DNA from: Tautonia marina
GTDB lineage: Bacteria > Planctomycetota > Planctomycetia > Isosphaerales > Isosphaeraceae
NCBI RefSeq assembly: GCF_009177065.1
Contig: NZ_WEZF01000001.1
Span: 186,001-250,000 of the forward strand
Reading direction: 5' to 3'
DNA length: 64,000 nt
The notes beneath the pieces are model-generated. The model was not told the origin of the DNA. It was given only the letters and a program-made list of their open reading frames with translations, and searched no databases. Made by a program: the position numbers and the translations under genes. This document shows positions 37,544 through 45,062 of the stretch, one piece after another (positions within the stretch are counted from its first letter, which is position 1; every line of letters starts with the position of its first letter).

Positions 37544-37596
37544 CCTACCGTACCCGCCCCGCCTCATCTTCCCTCATTGCGCAGAGCCTGTCCGTC

Positions 37597-39027
37597 ATGG
37601 ATCGCCATCAGACGTATGAAAATCCCTTGATTTCCCGCTACGCGACACGTCCGATGGCGGAGCTGTGGTCGTCGGATCGGAAGTTCTCGACCTGGCGGCG
37701 GCTCTGGGTGGCATTGGCGAGGGCCGAGCAAGGGCTGGGGCTGCCGATCACCGATGCTCAGATCGCCGCGATGGAGGCGAAGGTCGATCAGATCGACTTC
37801 GACCTGGCCCGGTCGTACGAGAAGAAGCTCCGCCACGACGTGATGGCCCACGTCCATACCTTCGGTGACGCCGTGCCCGAGGCGAAGGCCATCATTCACC
37901 TGGGGGCGACCAGTTGCTACGTCACCGACAACACCGACGCGATCCTCTTGCGGGACGGCCTGGCGATGGTCCGCGACCGGCTGGTCGGGGCGATCGACGC
38001 GCTGGCGAGCTTCGCGGACCGCTGGAAGGATGAGCCCTGTTTGGGCTACACCCACTTCCAGCCGGCCCAGCTGGTGACCGTCGGCAAGCGGGCGACCTTG
38101 TGGTGCCAGGACCTGTTGATGGACCTGACCGAGGTGGAGCGGCGGATTGCCGACGTCAGGTTCCTGGGGGTGAAGGGGACGACCGGCACGCAGGCCAGCT
38201 TCCTCGACCTGTTCGACGGTGATCATGCGAAGGTGGAGGAGCTGGACCGCCGGGTGGCCGCCGCCTTTGAGTTCGAGGGGTCGTATCCGGTCACGGGGCA
38301 GACGTACCCGAGGAAGCTGGATTCGCTGGTCGTCTCGGCGCTGGTCGCCCTGGCCGAGAGTGCCCACCGGTTCGGCAACGACCTGCGGCTTTTGGCCCAT
38401 GAGAAGGAGCTGGAGGAGCCGTTCGAGGCGAACCAGATCGGCTCCTCGGCGATGGCCTACAAGCGGAACCCGATGCGGGCCGAGCGGATGTGCTCGATCG
38501 CCCGCTTCCTGATGGCCCAGCAGGCGGCCGTCAGCCAGACCGCCGCAACGCAATGGCTGGAACGGACATTGGACGATTCGGCTGTCCGACGCATGACCCT
38601 GCCGCAATCGTTCCTCGCGGCCGATGCCCTGCTGTCGCTCTACCTGAACGTCGTGCCCGGCCTGATCGTCCGGCCGAAGGTGGTGGCCCGGAACGTCGAG
38701 CGGGAGCTGCCATTCATGGCGACCGAGGCCGTCTTGATGGCCGGCGTCCGCGCCGGGGGGGACCGGCAGGATCTCCACGAGCGGGTCCGGGTCCACTCGA
38801 TCGCCGCCGCCGACGCCCTGAAGGACGGGGCCGAGCGGAACGACCTGATCGACCGGATGAAGGCCGACCCCGCCTTCGCCGCGATCGACCTCGACGCCGC
38901 CCTGAACCCCCGCCGGTTCATCGGCCGGTGCCCGGAGCAGGTGACCGCCTTCCTGGCCTCGGAGGTGGCCCCCGTCCGCGATCGCTACCCGAACCTGCTG
39001 GGGCAGAGCGACGAGGTCCACGTCTGA
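37597..39027 (+). CDS. purB: Adenylosuccinate lyase
   Basis: A 476-residue fumarase/aspartase-superfamily enzyme that cleaves SAICAR and adenylosuccinate in purine synthesis. N-terminus [19 protein letters not shown]. Catalytic region 1 is near [20 protein letters not shown], and region 2 is [20 protein letters not shown] with the conserved His. The signature loop is [17 protein letters not shown], carrying the catalytic Ser. Length matches the long eukaryote-like PurB class. Start ATG at 37597, preceded by AGAGCCTG rather than a strong ribosome binding site, but the N-terminal alignment supports it. A repeat tract follows directly. Confidence 0.97.
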   Translation: MDRHQTYENPLISRYATRPMAELWSSDRKFSTWRRLWVALARAEQGLGLPITDAQIAAMEAKVDQIDFDLARSYEKKLRHDVMAHVHTFGDAVPEAKAIIHLGATSCYVTDNTDAILLRDGLAMVRDRLVGAIDALASFADRWKDEPCLGYTHFQPAQLVTVGKRATLWCQDLLMDLTEVERRIADVRFLGVKGTTGTQASFLDLFDGDHAKVEELDRRVAAAFEFEGSYPVTGQTYPRKLDSLVVSALVALAESAHRFGNDLRLLAHEKELEEPFEANQIGSSAMAYKRNPMRAERMCSIARFLMAQQAAVSQTAATQWLERTLDDSAVRRMTLPQSFLAADALLSLYLNVVPGLIVRPKVVARNVERELPFMATEAVLMAGVRAGGDRQDLHERVRVHSIAAADALKDGAERNDLIDRMKADPAFAAIDLDAALNPRRFIGRCPEQVTAFLASEVAPVRDRYPNLLGQSDEVHV

Positions 39028-39047
39028 GCGGTGTGCCGTCTGGGGCG

Positions 39048-39545
39048 CCCCGTGGTGCGCCTTCGGTGCGCTGGCGGCTGGGGTCGATATTGCTGATCCT
39101 GCAACGGGTTGCGACCGTCGGCCCCGGTTCGTTTCGGCAATCGTGATCGCCGGGCCTGGCTTTGTTTCGTCGGGCGAGCCAGGACCGGGGCGGTGGTTCG
39201 ATCGCAGCCTCCCCGGCGGCATCCTTTCGCGGGAGGGTGCGCCCCTGGTGCGCTCCGGTGCGCCTCGCGTCGTTTGACGTTTGCTCCATTAGGAAAAGGG
39301 GTTCCATCGATTGCCCCCGGTTCGTTTCGGCGTTTCGTCCGCCCATCCGACCGGAGTGAGGTGCCTCGGATCGGGGGACGGAGCCGTCTCCGACCAAGGA
39401 GATTCGGCCGTACCCAGGCACCAGGGATCGCGGTGCGCGGCTCGGTGCGCTTGCTGGTGCGCTCCTGATGCGCTGGGGAGACAGGACGGTATCGCTGATC
39501 TGGAAAGGAGTTCCGTTGCTCCTGGGTCGTTCGATTCGGGAATCG
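39048..39545. repeat. Tandem degenerate repeat, units about 193-206 bp
   Basis: Three imperfect units follow purB. Landmarks recur in order. A cluster of GGTGCGC words lies at about 39052-39077, 39245-39268 and 39429-39475. CTGATCCTG-like text lies at 39093-39101 and 39494-39501. CCCCGGTTCGTTTCGG lies at 39122-39137 and 39315-39330, with a diverged version near 39522-39540. Spacing between landmark copies is about 193 and 206 bp. One minus-strand frame stays open through all units (to about 40052). It has no conserved-protein look and runs into purB, so I treat the tract as non-coding. Confidence 0.6.
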
Positions 39546-40142
39546 GTCGCTGTCGACTGGCTTCGTTTCGCGCGGAGCATCGCACACGCCGACCGCATCG
39601 CAACGCCTCCAAGGTTCCCGACGCTTGGGTCGACAATGGGAGGGAACAGGGAATGCCCATGTCGAGTTGCCAAAGAAACGAAGAACACCCAGGGCCCCCG
39701 AACCGGCATCGAGGCCGGTGCAGGAGTCGCGATCGGGCTGCGGGGAATCGGCCGCAATGGCTCCCCATCTCTTGAAATTATCAGGAATTGAGGGAGGGAG
39801 ATTCACACAAACTCGCGAATTGGGAGAAATATCCGCGAAACGTGAGACGAGAATGTTCGGCTCAAGGGTTTGGGTCGCTTCGACGGGGTGGGGTGGGCGG
39901 GACGACCCAACGGACGAGTCCGGTAGGCTTACCGTTTGTCCGACGGGGGTCGAAACGATCTCCGCCGCCACGCCGAATTCGGATGCCGGCCCGTACATGA
40001 TTGCGGTTCGTGAGTGTTCGCGAGGTTCCGAGAATGCGCTAGCAGGACCCAAATCACTTCGGGAAGATTGGACTGTGCGGTGGAACGATGAGGGGCATCA
40101 GTGCCGCCCCGCCGCGCGTGTTCGCCCACTCGGGAGGGTGCC
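39546..40142. other. Intergenic region before the Spy-like gene
   Basis: About 600 bp with no supported gene after the tandem repeat tract. The promoter of the gene at 40143 should be here. I see no RNA or known motif. Confidence 0.45.
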
Positions 40143-40838
40143 ATGTCGAATCACGTGATGCTAGCTTTGATCGTCATCGTGTTGTGCGCCACGTCAGCAG
40201 TCGCGACGGCCACCCACGACGTGAAGTCCGGCACAGAGCCCCCTGAGGGTGCCCGAGAGGAACGAGTGAACATCTCGGGGTCGGAGACAGAGAATTCGCC
40301 AGCGAAGGGCGATTTCGAGTTCTATCACATCCTGCTGTCGCGTCCTGTCCAACGCGAGCTCAGTCTGACCGATGAGCAGAAGGAGGACCTTGACCGGCTT
40401 TTCCGCACTGAGGGCGATCGGTCTCGGACCGTGCTCTTGGAGTACCGGAGCACGTACGACCCCGAGAAGAGGGTCGAAGTCTGGAACCGACTGGTTGCTG
40501 TGAATGACGAGGTCGCCGAGCGCATCCTGTCCGAGTTGCATCCCTGGCAGGCCCGGCGCCTGAAGGAAATTGCGATCCAGTGCGCGGGCCTGCGAGCGTT
40601 GCTGATGCCCAGGGTCGCCGACGCCTTGCACCTGACCGCCGACCAACGGAACGCACTCAAGCAGGTTCTCCCCCCGCTTCACCCGCTCCCAACGATGTTG
40701 CGGACGCATCAGGAGGCGGAAGCGAAGGCGGAACAAGCCCACGCGGAGGTCGAGGCCATTATGACGCAGGAGCAGTGGGAGGAGTTTCAGTGTTTGGGAG
40801 GTGAGCCGTTCGGAATCGACATGACTCCTGGACATTAA
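40143..40838 (+). CDS. Exported Spy/CpxP-like (LTxxQ-type) protein
   Basis: 231 residues with an N-terminal signal peptide (LALIVIVLCATSAVATA). The mature part is mostly helical and charged. Two segments resemble the LTxxQ motifs of Spy/CpxP-type periplasmic proteins: LSLTDEQKEDLDRLF (about 76-90) and LHLTADQRNALKQVL (about 162-176). Such proteins act as chaperones or metal/stress sensors in other bacteria; here that is only a family-level suggestion. ATG at 40143, with GGGAGGG five bases upstream. A perfect 13-bp hairpin follows the stop. Confidence 0.65.
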   Translation: MSNHVMLALIVIVLCATSAVATATHDVKSGTEPPEGAREERVNISGSETENSPAKGDFEFYHILLSRPVQRELSLTDEQKEDLDRLFRTEGDRSRTVLLEYRSTYDPEKRVEVWNRLVAVNDEVAERILSELHPWQARRLKEIAIQCAGLRALLMPRVADALHLTADQRNALKQVLPPLHPLPTMLRTHQEAEAKAEQAHAEVEAIMTQEQWEEFQCLGGEPFGIDMTPGH

Positions 40839-40850
40839 ATGATCGGCGGG

Positions 40851-40880
40851 TGGCTGGGGTCCGTCTGCGGACCCCAGCCA
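40851..40880 (+). terminator. Perfect 13-bp hairpin after the Spy-like gene
   Basis: TGGCTGGGGTCCG (40851-40863) and CGGACCCCAGCCA (40868-40880) form a perfect stem with a TCTG tetraloop, 12 bp after the stop. A terminator role is likely although no T-run follows. Confidence 0.7.
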
Positions 40881-40954
40881 TCTATGAAGGAGCTTCTGTC
40901 AAGCCGCTGCCGGTGCGGAGTGCTGGCCGTGGGTCCCACGCTCATCCCCCTCGC

Positions 40955-41071
40955 GGGTGGCCCCGGTTGCTCGTCAACCGGGGCGGCGCAGCCGCACGAG
41001 GCTTGGGGTGTCTCTCCGTGGCCTCTCGTCGCTCCGCGACCCCGGTTGACAAGCAACCGGGGCCACCCGCG
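40955..41071. repeat. Repeat family R1, copy C
   Basis: Contains both inner hairpins (CCCCGGTTG-CTCGT-CAACCGGGG at about 40960-40982 and a CCCCGGTTG-ACAAG-CAACCGGGG partner at 41040-41062), flanked by GGGTGG and CCACCC. The outer 25-bp terminal repeats seen in copies A and E are not recognisable. It lies 65 bp upstream of the SUKH gene start. Confidence 0.8.
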
Positions 41072-41135
41072 GCTTCGCCGCGCGGACTGCGTGCCGCTGC
41101 CCGGGTCACCCGCAGTGCTGGAAGTTTCGAAGGTG

Positions 41136-41712
41136 ATGACCGCTTTTGCACGACTTTCCGGTGCTGTCCCATCCCCGGCCAGGCCCGTCGAAGCCGGGGC
41201 GATAGAAGGCTTCGCGGCGGTGGAAACGCGCCTAGGCCTCGAACTCCCCGACGACTACAAGCGCCTTGTCCACGCTTATGGATCCGGCTCCTGGATGGGG
41301 TTCCTTTGGGTCCTCAACCCGTTCTCGTCGAACCTGTACCTGAACCTCTTGGAGCAGGCTCAGCGTCAGCTCGCCGCCGAGCGGGTCATCCGCACCAACT
41401 GGCCCGCCGGTCCCGTTCGCCATGTACCCCGAGCGCGGTGGGCTGTTTCCCTGGGGCATGACGGACAACGGAGACCGGCTCTATTGGCTGACGAAGGGCG
41501 ACCCCGCCTGCTGGCCGACCGTCGTTTACGAGTCGCGGGGCTCGCGGTATGATTCTCACCGGTTGGGGTGTTGCGAGTTCCTGCTGCGTTGGGTGGCAGG
41601 CGAACTGCGGGTTTCCGTCTTCCCAGACGATTTCGAGTATGGGTTCACGGATCCGTTCGTGCCTATCGAGGCCGACGGGTGGCCGGGGCAAAGCGAAGCG
41701 TGCCCCGGGTGA
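41136..41712 (+). pseudogene. SUKH (SMI1/KNR4) family immunity-type gene with a frameshift
   Basis: The N-terminal part from ATG 41136 reads ALEGFAAVE-like (AGAIEGFAAVETRLGLELPD, then DYKRLVHAYGSGSWMGFLWV and LNPFSSNLYLNLL), the classic SUKH opening. Its reading frame then becomes Arg/Pro-rich. In another frame, from about 41404, the conserved SUKH continuation appears: PFAMYPERGGLFPWGMTDNG, then DRLYWLTKGDPACWPTVVYE and VSVFPDDFEYGF. The two halves belong together, with a frameshift somewhere near 41380-41415. SUKH proteins neutralise contact-dependent or polymorphic toxins. The gene is probably inactive, or the break is a sequencing error. GAAGG precedes the ATG. Its 3' end lies inside a 30-bp-stem hairpin. 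Confidence 0.75.
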
Positions 41713-41756
41713 GCCAACTCTCAACACCGGGGCACGCTTCGCTTTGCCCCGGCCAC
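41679..41756. repeat. Perfect 30-bp inverted repeat
   Basis: Arms 41679-41708 and 41727-41756 are perfectly complementary (GTGGCCGGGGCAAAGCGAAG and onward), with an 18-nt loop. The left arm encodes the last codons of the SUKH second-frame segment, and its stop lies in the loop. It may be a terminator or a small mobile palindrome that has rewritten the gene's 3' end. Confidence 0.85.
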
Positions 41757-41869
41757 ACAAAACCACTCATTTGATTGGCCGAGCATAGGATGGGCCTAAC
41801 CCACGGTTACAGCGGACCCGCGACTCGGGCCGCTGAACCTCGGCGTGAGGCTGCGGGGGGTTCTGACGG

Positions 41870-42220
41870 TTGGCGGTCTTCACCTGCATCACCGAGGTAC
41901 GCGAGTCGTTCCACCTGTCCCAGCATACCTCGGCCACGCCGGAGGCCGCACTCCGCGACCACATCGCGGCTCTGCCCTACGACGACGGAACTGGGCCGTT
42001 CGACGATGAGTTGGAGTGGTTGCTCAGGGTGAGCGGCGGCACTGAGCCCGTGGAGATGCTGCCGATCGGACACTGCCGAGTTACTTGGCTGTGGAAAGGC
42101 GGCACACTCTACGAGCCAAAATACATCACCTATGTGGTCCGTACCGACGTAGGGGCCGACGCCTCACCACTGGGTGGCCCGGACCACGCCCCGAGGAGTT
42201 CGGGGCTCGAAGCGCTATGA
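41870..42220 (+). CDS. Small protein of unknown function, 3' end within repeat R2
   Basis: 116 residues from a TTG at 41870, with GCGGGGGG about 11 bases upstream. Residues 1-92 look like a compact alpha/beta protein (AVFTCITEVRESFHLSQHTS, then ATPEAALRDHIAALPYDDG and PIGHCRVTWLWKGGTLYEPK). The regular TPEAAL helix and the location beside a SUKH gene recall small immunity-like proteins, but I cannot name a family. The last 15 or so residues (GGPDHAPRSSGLEAL) are encoded by the start of repeat R2, so the native C-terminus may have been replaced. Start codon is uncertain. Confidence 0.5.
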   Translation: MAVFTCITEVRESFHLSQHTSATPEAALRDHIAALPYDDGTGPFDDELEWLLRVSGGTEPVEMLPIGHCRVTWLWKGGTLYEPKYITYVVRTDVGADASPLGGPDHAPRSSGLEAL

Positions 42221-42310
42221 GGTTTTCAGGGGAAGCCGGGCGTGAATGAGAGGCGAGGGTGGGTCTTCGGCCTCGTGCGGCTTCGCCGCCTGGACCGCGT
42301 GCCGCGGTCC
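42171..42310. repeat. Repeat family R2, copy 1
   Basis: About 140 bp beginning TGGGTGGCCCGGACCACG, with shared words TTCAGGGGAAGCC, TGAATGAGAGGCGAGGGT and CCTCGTGCGGCTTCGCCG, and ending in a GGACCGCG-type palindrome. Related copies are at 44602-44727 and 46850-46988. It overlaps the 3' end of the preceding gene. Confidence 0.75.
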
Positions 42311-42618
42311 GAGCTACACGTGGGCCGAGGGGATCGCCGTCCCGCCGGGGCGTGCGGCCCGGCCCGTTCCCGGACGGTCGAGCGGGCGACCGGGCCGGGA
42401 GCCGCGCCGATGTGGGTTCCTGGCCACATGCCGTCCGGCGTCGAGGGGGGGGGCGTAGGGAATGTGATGGGAGAATGCCTGGATTCGCGACGACGGGGAG
42501 GCCTGGGGCTCCCGGGACCGATCCCCGCGCGTCGTGTCGTCAGGTGACGGAGTTGGGTGTCCCGTCATGAGGTGGTTGGGATCGGGTGGCCGATTGGGCG
42601 GATCGGGTCGCGGGGGGG
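42311..42618. other. Intergenic region
   Basis: About 310 bp after repeat R2 copy 1, very GC-rich, with no gene or recognisable site. Confidence 0.4.
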
Positions 42619-43161
42619 ATGGTCATGGGCGGCATGACGAGCGAGCGGAGGAAGTGGCTTCGATATGAGCCGAGGGAGCGCCGCGTGTACCTGGGATGGT
42701 GGCAGGGCGAGACGTTCCGGACCACGACGGCCCGGCTGAGGGACGTGGGCCGGGGAGGGGCCACGGTGGAGGCCGACGGCGTGCTGCCGGAGGACGTGTC
42801 GGCGTGGATCTGCTCGACCCTGAACGACGCCGGGGGCTGGATCGAGACCGCGGTGCGCCCGGTCTTCCGACGCCCGAGGGGGCCGCACCGGCTCCGCCTG
42901 GTTTTCCGGGACACGTCGGCGACCGAGGCCTTTCTGGAGGCGGTCACCCTGCGGTCGGAAAGGCCGACAGACGCCCCAGGGACCGAGGCGATCGAGCTGC
43001 TGGGCCTGAAATGGCCCTGCTCGACGGACGAGGTGCGGCAGGCCTTTCACACGCTCGCCTTGCGCGACCATCCCGATCGGGGCGGAACCACCGAGCGCTT
43101 CGTCCGGCTCAGGGACGCCTATGCGACGGCGATGTCGCGGTGCCGCGACCTCGCCCGATGA
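42619..43161 (+). CDS. PilZ-like/J-domain fusion protein
   Basis: 180 residues. The N-terminal half (about 8-115) looks like a PilZ domain: RRKWLRYEPRERRVYLGW supplies the Arg-rich opening, and ARLRDVGRGGATVEADG stands where PilZ has D/NxSxxG, but Gly replaces Ser. c-di-GMP binding is therefore doubtful. The C-terminal part (about 125-172) is a J domain: IELLGLKWPCSTDEVRQAFH, then the HPD triad at 151-153 and RFVRLRDAYATAM. J domains stimulate DnaK ATPase. Three in-frame ATGs (42619, 42625, 42634) leave the start uncertain. No operon partner is evident. Confidence 0.7.
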   Translation: MVMGGMTSERRKWLRYEPRERRVYLGWWQGETFRTTTARLRDVGRGGATVEADGVLPEDVSAWICSTLNDAGGWIETAVRPVFRRPRGPHRLRLVFRDTSATEAFLEAVTLRSERPTDAPGTEAIELLGLKWPCSTDEVRQAFHTLALRDHPDRGGTTERFVRLRDAYATAMSRCRDLAR

Positions 43162-43274
43162 CCAAGGACCGAAGCAGGGGGCAAGGGCCTCGGCGGTCGC
43201 CCGCTGCCAGAGCTTGCGGGGGAACTGTTCGTTCGTGTTGCAGAGTTTAAACCCTTGCGAGTGTTGAAATTCGA

Positions 43275-43715
43275 ATGCCACTTCCCCGAGTCTCGTTGCG
43301 TGCCTCCCTGGTCGGGATCGCTGTGGTCACCTTCGGCCTGTTCGGGATCCTCGTCCTGTTGCCGATCCTCTGGCTTCTGGGCATGGGGGATGGGACCTAC
43401 CATGGCCCGAACACCGACATTCTGGAACCGGGCCGGGCCGTGGTGCTGGCCGCCGAGTTTCGAGCGGCACCCTCGCGTCGGGTGATCAAGCCGACCGGCC
43501 GCACCGATTTCAAGGAAGTCATGTTTGATTGGCCCGGCACCACGCCGGAAGGCGAACTCGCCATCGCGAAAGGGACGCGGGGGGTCGTCGAGGTCGATCC
43601 GGCGTGGGACGATGATTCCTGCTCTCCCGATCGGCCCATTGCTGTCGAGATCGCTGAGGGCGAGCATCGCGGGAGCGTTGTCGCGCTTCCCCGTCGTCTC
43701 CTTCGCGGGAGATAA
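43275..43715 (+). CDS. Small single-pass membrane protein of unknown function
   Basis: 146 residues. An N-terminal hydrophobic segment (about 11-35, LVGIAVVTFGLFGILVLLPI, then LWLLG) acts as anchor or signal. The rest is soluble and beta-rich, with VVLAAEFRAAPSRRVIKPTG, then GVVEVDPAWDDDSCSPDRP and VEIAEGEHRGSVVALPR. Region 43220-43270 upstream is A+T-richer and may contain its promoter. I recognise no family. No strong ribosome binding site precedes the ATG. Confidence 0.6.
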   Translation: MPLPRVSLRASLVGIAVVTFGLFGILVLLPILWLLGMGDGTYHGPNTDILEPGRAVVLAAEFRAAPSRRVIKPTGRTDFKEVMFDWPGTTPEGELAIAKGTRGVVEVDPAWDDDSCSPDRPIAVEIAEGEHRGSVVALPRRLLRGR

Positions 43716-44042
43716 GCCTTGCCTCACCGCCGGATGGAGCCGCATGGGCCAGCCGACCCCTCGCCCGGGGTCCGCTGGCGCGGAACCCGGGGCACCCGGC
43801 GATCGAGGCCCTTCCTCAAGGCCTCGGGATTGAATGGGAGGGTGGCGAAGGTCGCGTCGGTCGATTCCGAGTCATCGACACAGGTCACACTCTTGAATGT
43901 GCGAAGGTTGATGCCGATGATGATGGCCAGGGTTGTGGGGCTCCTCGGTGCGGTGCCTGGGGAGTCTGTTGGCCACGTCAAGGTGATGCCCGAGGCGGCC
44001 CCACGGCTGACATGGATTCCTAAGGCGGCGGAGGGGCCGACT
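43716..44042. other. Intergenic region
   Basis: 327 bp. The frame of the next gene is open through this stretch, but it is Arg/Pro/Met-rich and lacks a ribosome binding site until 44043. I see no gene here. Confidence 0.45.
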
Positions 44043-44555
44043 GTGGACGCGAAGAAGTACTTCCGGCTTACGCCTGCGGATCTTCTTGAGCATCCGATCT
44101 GGGTGCTCGCGATGGACGTCGCGACATTCAGCGACACCGAGGAGGACGATCTGGACGACGATACGGGCTTGGTCGTCCCGCTGCCGAGCGCCCCGGGCCT
44201 CGTTGAGCAACTGTTCGAGAATTGCATTTGCTACGCTCGAGCACGCTTCGTCGCCGCCAACGGCCGATCGTTCGTCGGCATGATGAAATGCTGGGGTGGT
44301 GAGGGGGTCCAGGGGACCCATCCCACTCTCGTGACAGACGGGGGCCAAGTCGATTTCTATTGGGGAATCGCCAAACCCTCTGCGGAGCAGATCGGGGCCG
44401 TGTATGAACGCCTGGGGGCATCGCCTGGGGATCTCTTCCCAATGACTTATCAGCCGGACGTCCCACTCCCCGACGGCCCATCCGGCGGCGATCTTGAAGG
44501 CTTCTATTACAGAGAATTGCGAGGTGAGGACGACGAGGTCAAGTTCGTTCGTTGA
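44043..44555 (+). CDS. Unknown cytoplasmic protein
   Basis: 170 residues from a GTG at 44043 with GGAGG eight bases upstream. N-terminus VDAKKYFRLTPADLLEHPIW, then an acidic EEDDLDDDTG stretch. AAEP-like regions are absent; beta strands VEQLFENCICYARARFVAAN and GGQVDFYWGIAKPSAEQIG follow. It ends DLEGFYYRELRGEDDEVKFV. The KYFRL.P.DL..HP.W opening suggests a small immunity-like family seen in toxin loci, which fits the SUKH gene 2.5 kb upstream, but this is only an impression. No signal peptide or membrane segment. Confidence 0.6.
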   Translation: MDAKKYFRLTPADLLEHPIWVLAMDVATFSDTEEDDLDDDTGLVVPLPSAPGLVEQLFENCICYARARFVAANGRSFVGMMKCWGGEGVQGTHPTLVTDGGQVDFYWGIAKPSAEQIGAVYERLGASPGDLFPMTYQPDVPLPDGPSGGDLEGFYYRELRGEDDEVKFVR

Positions 44556-44601
44556 GTGGCGACAAAAGCCTCTGCATGTCGGGGCGGAACCGGGCTGATC
44601 G

Positions 44602-44727
44602 CTGGGTGGCCCGGACCACGCCCGGCGTGGTCTGGGTCGCGAAGAGACACGAGGTGTTCAGGGGAAGCCGGGCCTGAATGAGAGGCGAGGGTGCGTCTTC
44701 GGCCTCGTGCGGCTTCGCGGATGGGCT
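44602..44727. repeat. Repeat family R2, copy 2
   Basis: Starts CTGGGTGGCCCGGACCACG and carries TTCAGGGGAAGCC, TGAATGAGAGGCGAGGGTG and CCTCGTGCGGCTTCGCGG. It runs straight into a fragment of repeat R1, so the two families form a composite here. Confidence 0.75.
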
Positions 44728-44812
44728 CGCTTGCTCGTCAACCGGGATGGCGAAGCCGCAAGAGGCTTGGGGGCGTCTCTCCGTGGCCTCTCGTCGCTCG
44801 GCGACCTCGGTT
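44728..44812. repeat. Fragment of repeat family R1, fused to R2 copy 2
   Basis: TTGCTCGTCAACCGGGATGG, then CGAAGCCGCAAGAGGCTTGG and CTCTCCGTGGCCTCTCGTCG match the interior of R1 copy C closely. The outer arms are missing or degraded. It lies about 250 bp upstream of the porin gene. Confidence 0.7.
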
Positions 44813-45062
44813 TGCGTTGGTCTGGGGACGAAGTCGATCGGGGATGAGGTTCGACATCCTGCCAGGAGGTTTTGGAGGCGTGCGAATCGCGTTGGGGAGT
44901 CGGCCCTGCGAAGGGGGCGATCGGGCTTGAGTGGTTCGCGGATCCGGGGTAAAGAGGGCGTCTTCACATTTCCTTCGCACGTCTGGGCCAGGCACCAACG
45001 GATTTGCATCGTCAGCGGAGCGGATGTCGATCGTTCGACGGACGGGGCCCGGACGGAGTCTT

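Noticed and set aside
39048-39545. Possible CRISPR array
   Set aside because: Repeat units are near 200 bp and degenerate, without short identical repeats and unique spacers; no cas genes in the window.
38985-40052. 355-residue minus-strand frame with repeated RNEPG/PAHQ segments
   Set aside because: It extends through the tandem repeat tract and into the purB 3' end and has no ribosome binding site or family resemblance; the repetition comes from the DNA repeat.
43719-44042. N-terminal extension of the 44043 gene
   Set aside because: The longer frame is Arg/Pro/Met-rich and a good GGAGG site precedes the GTG at 44043, so the shorter gene is preferred.
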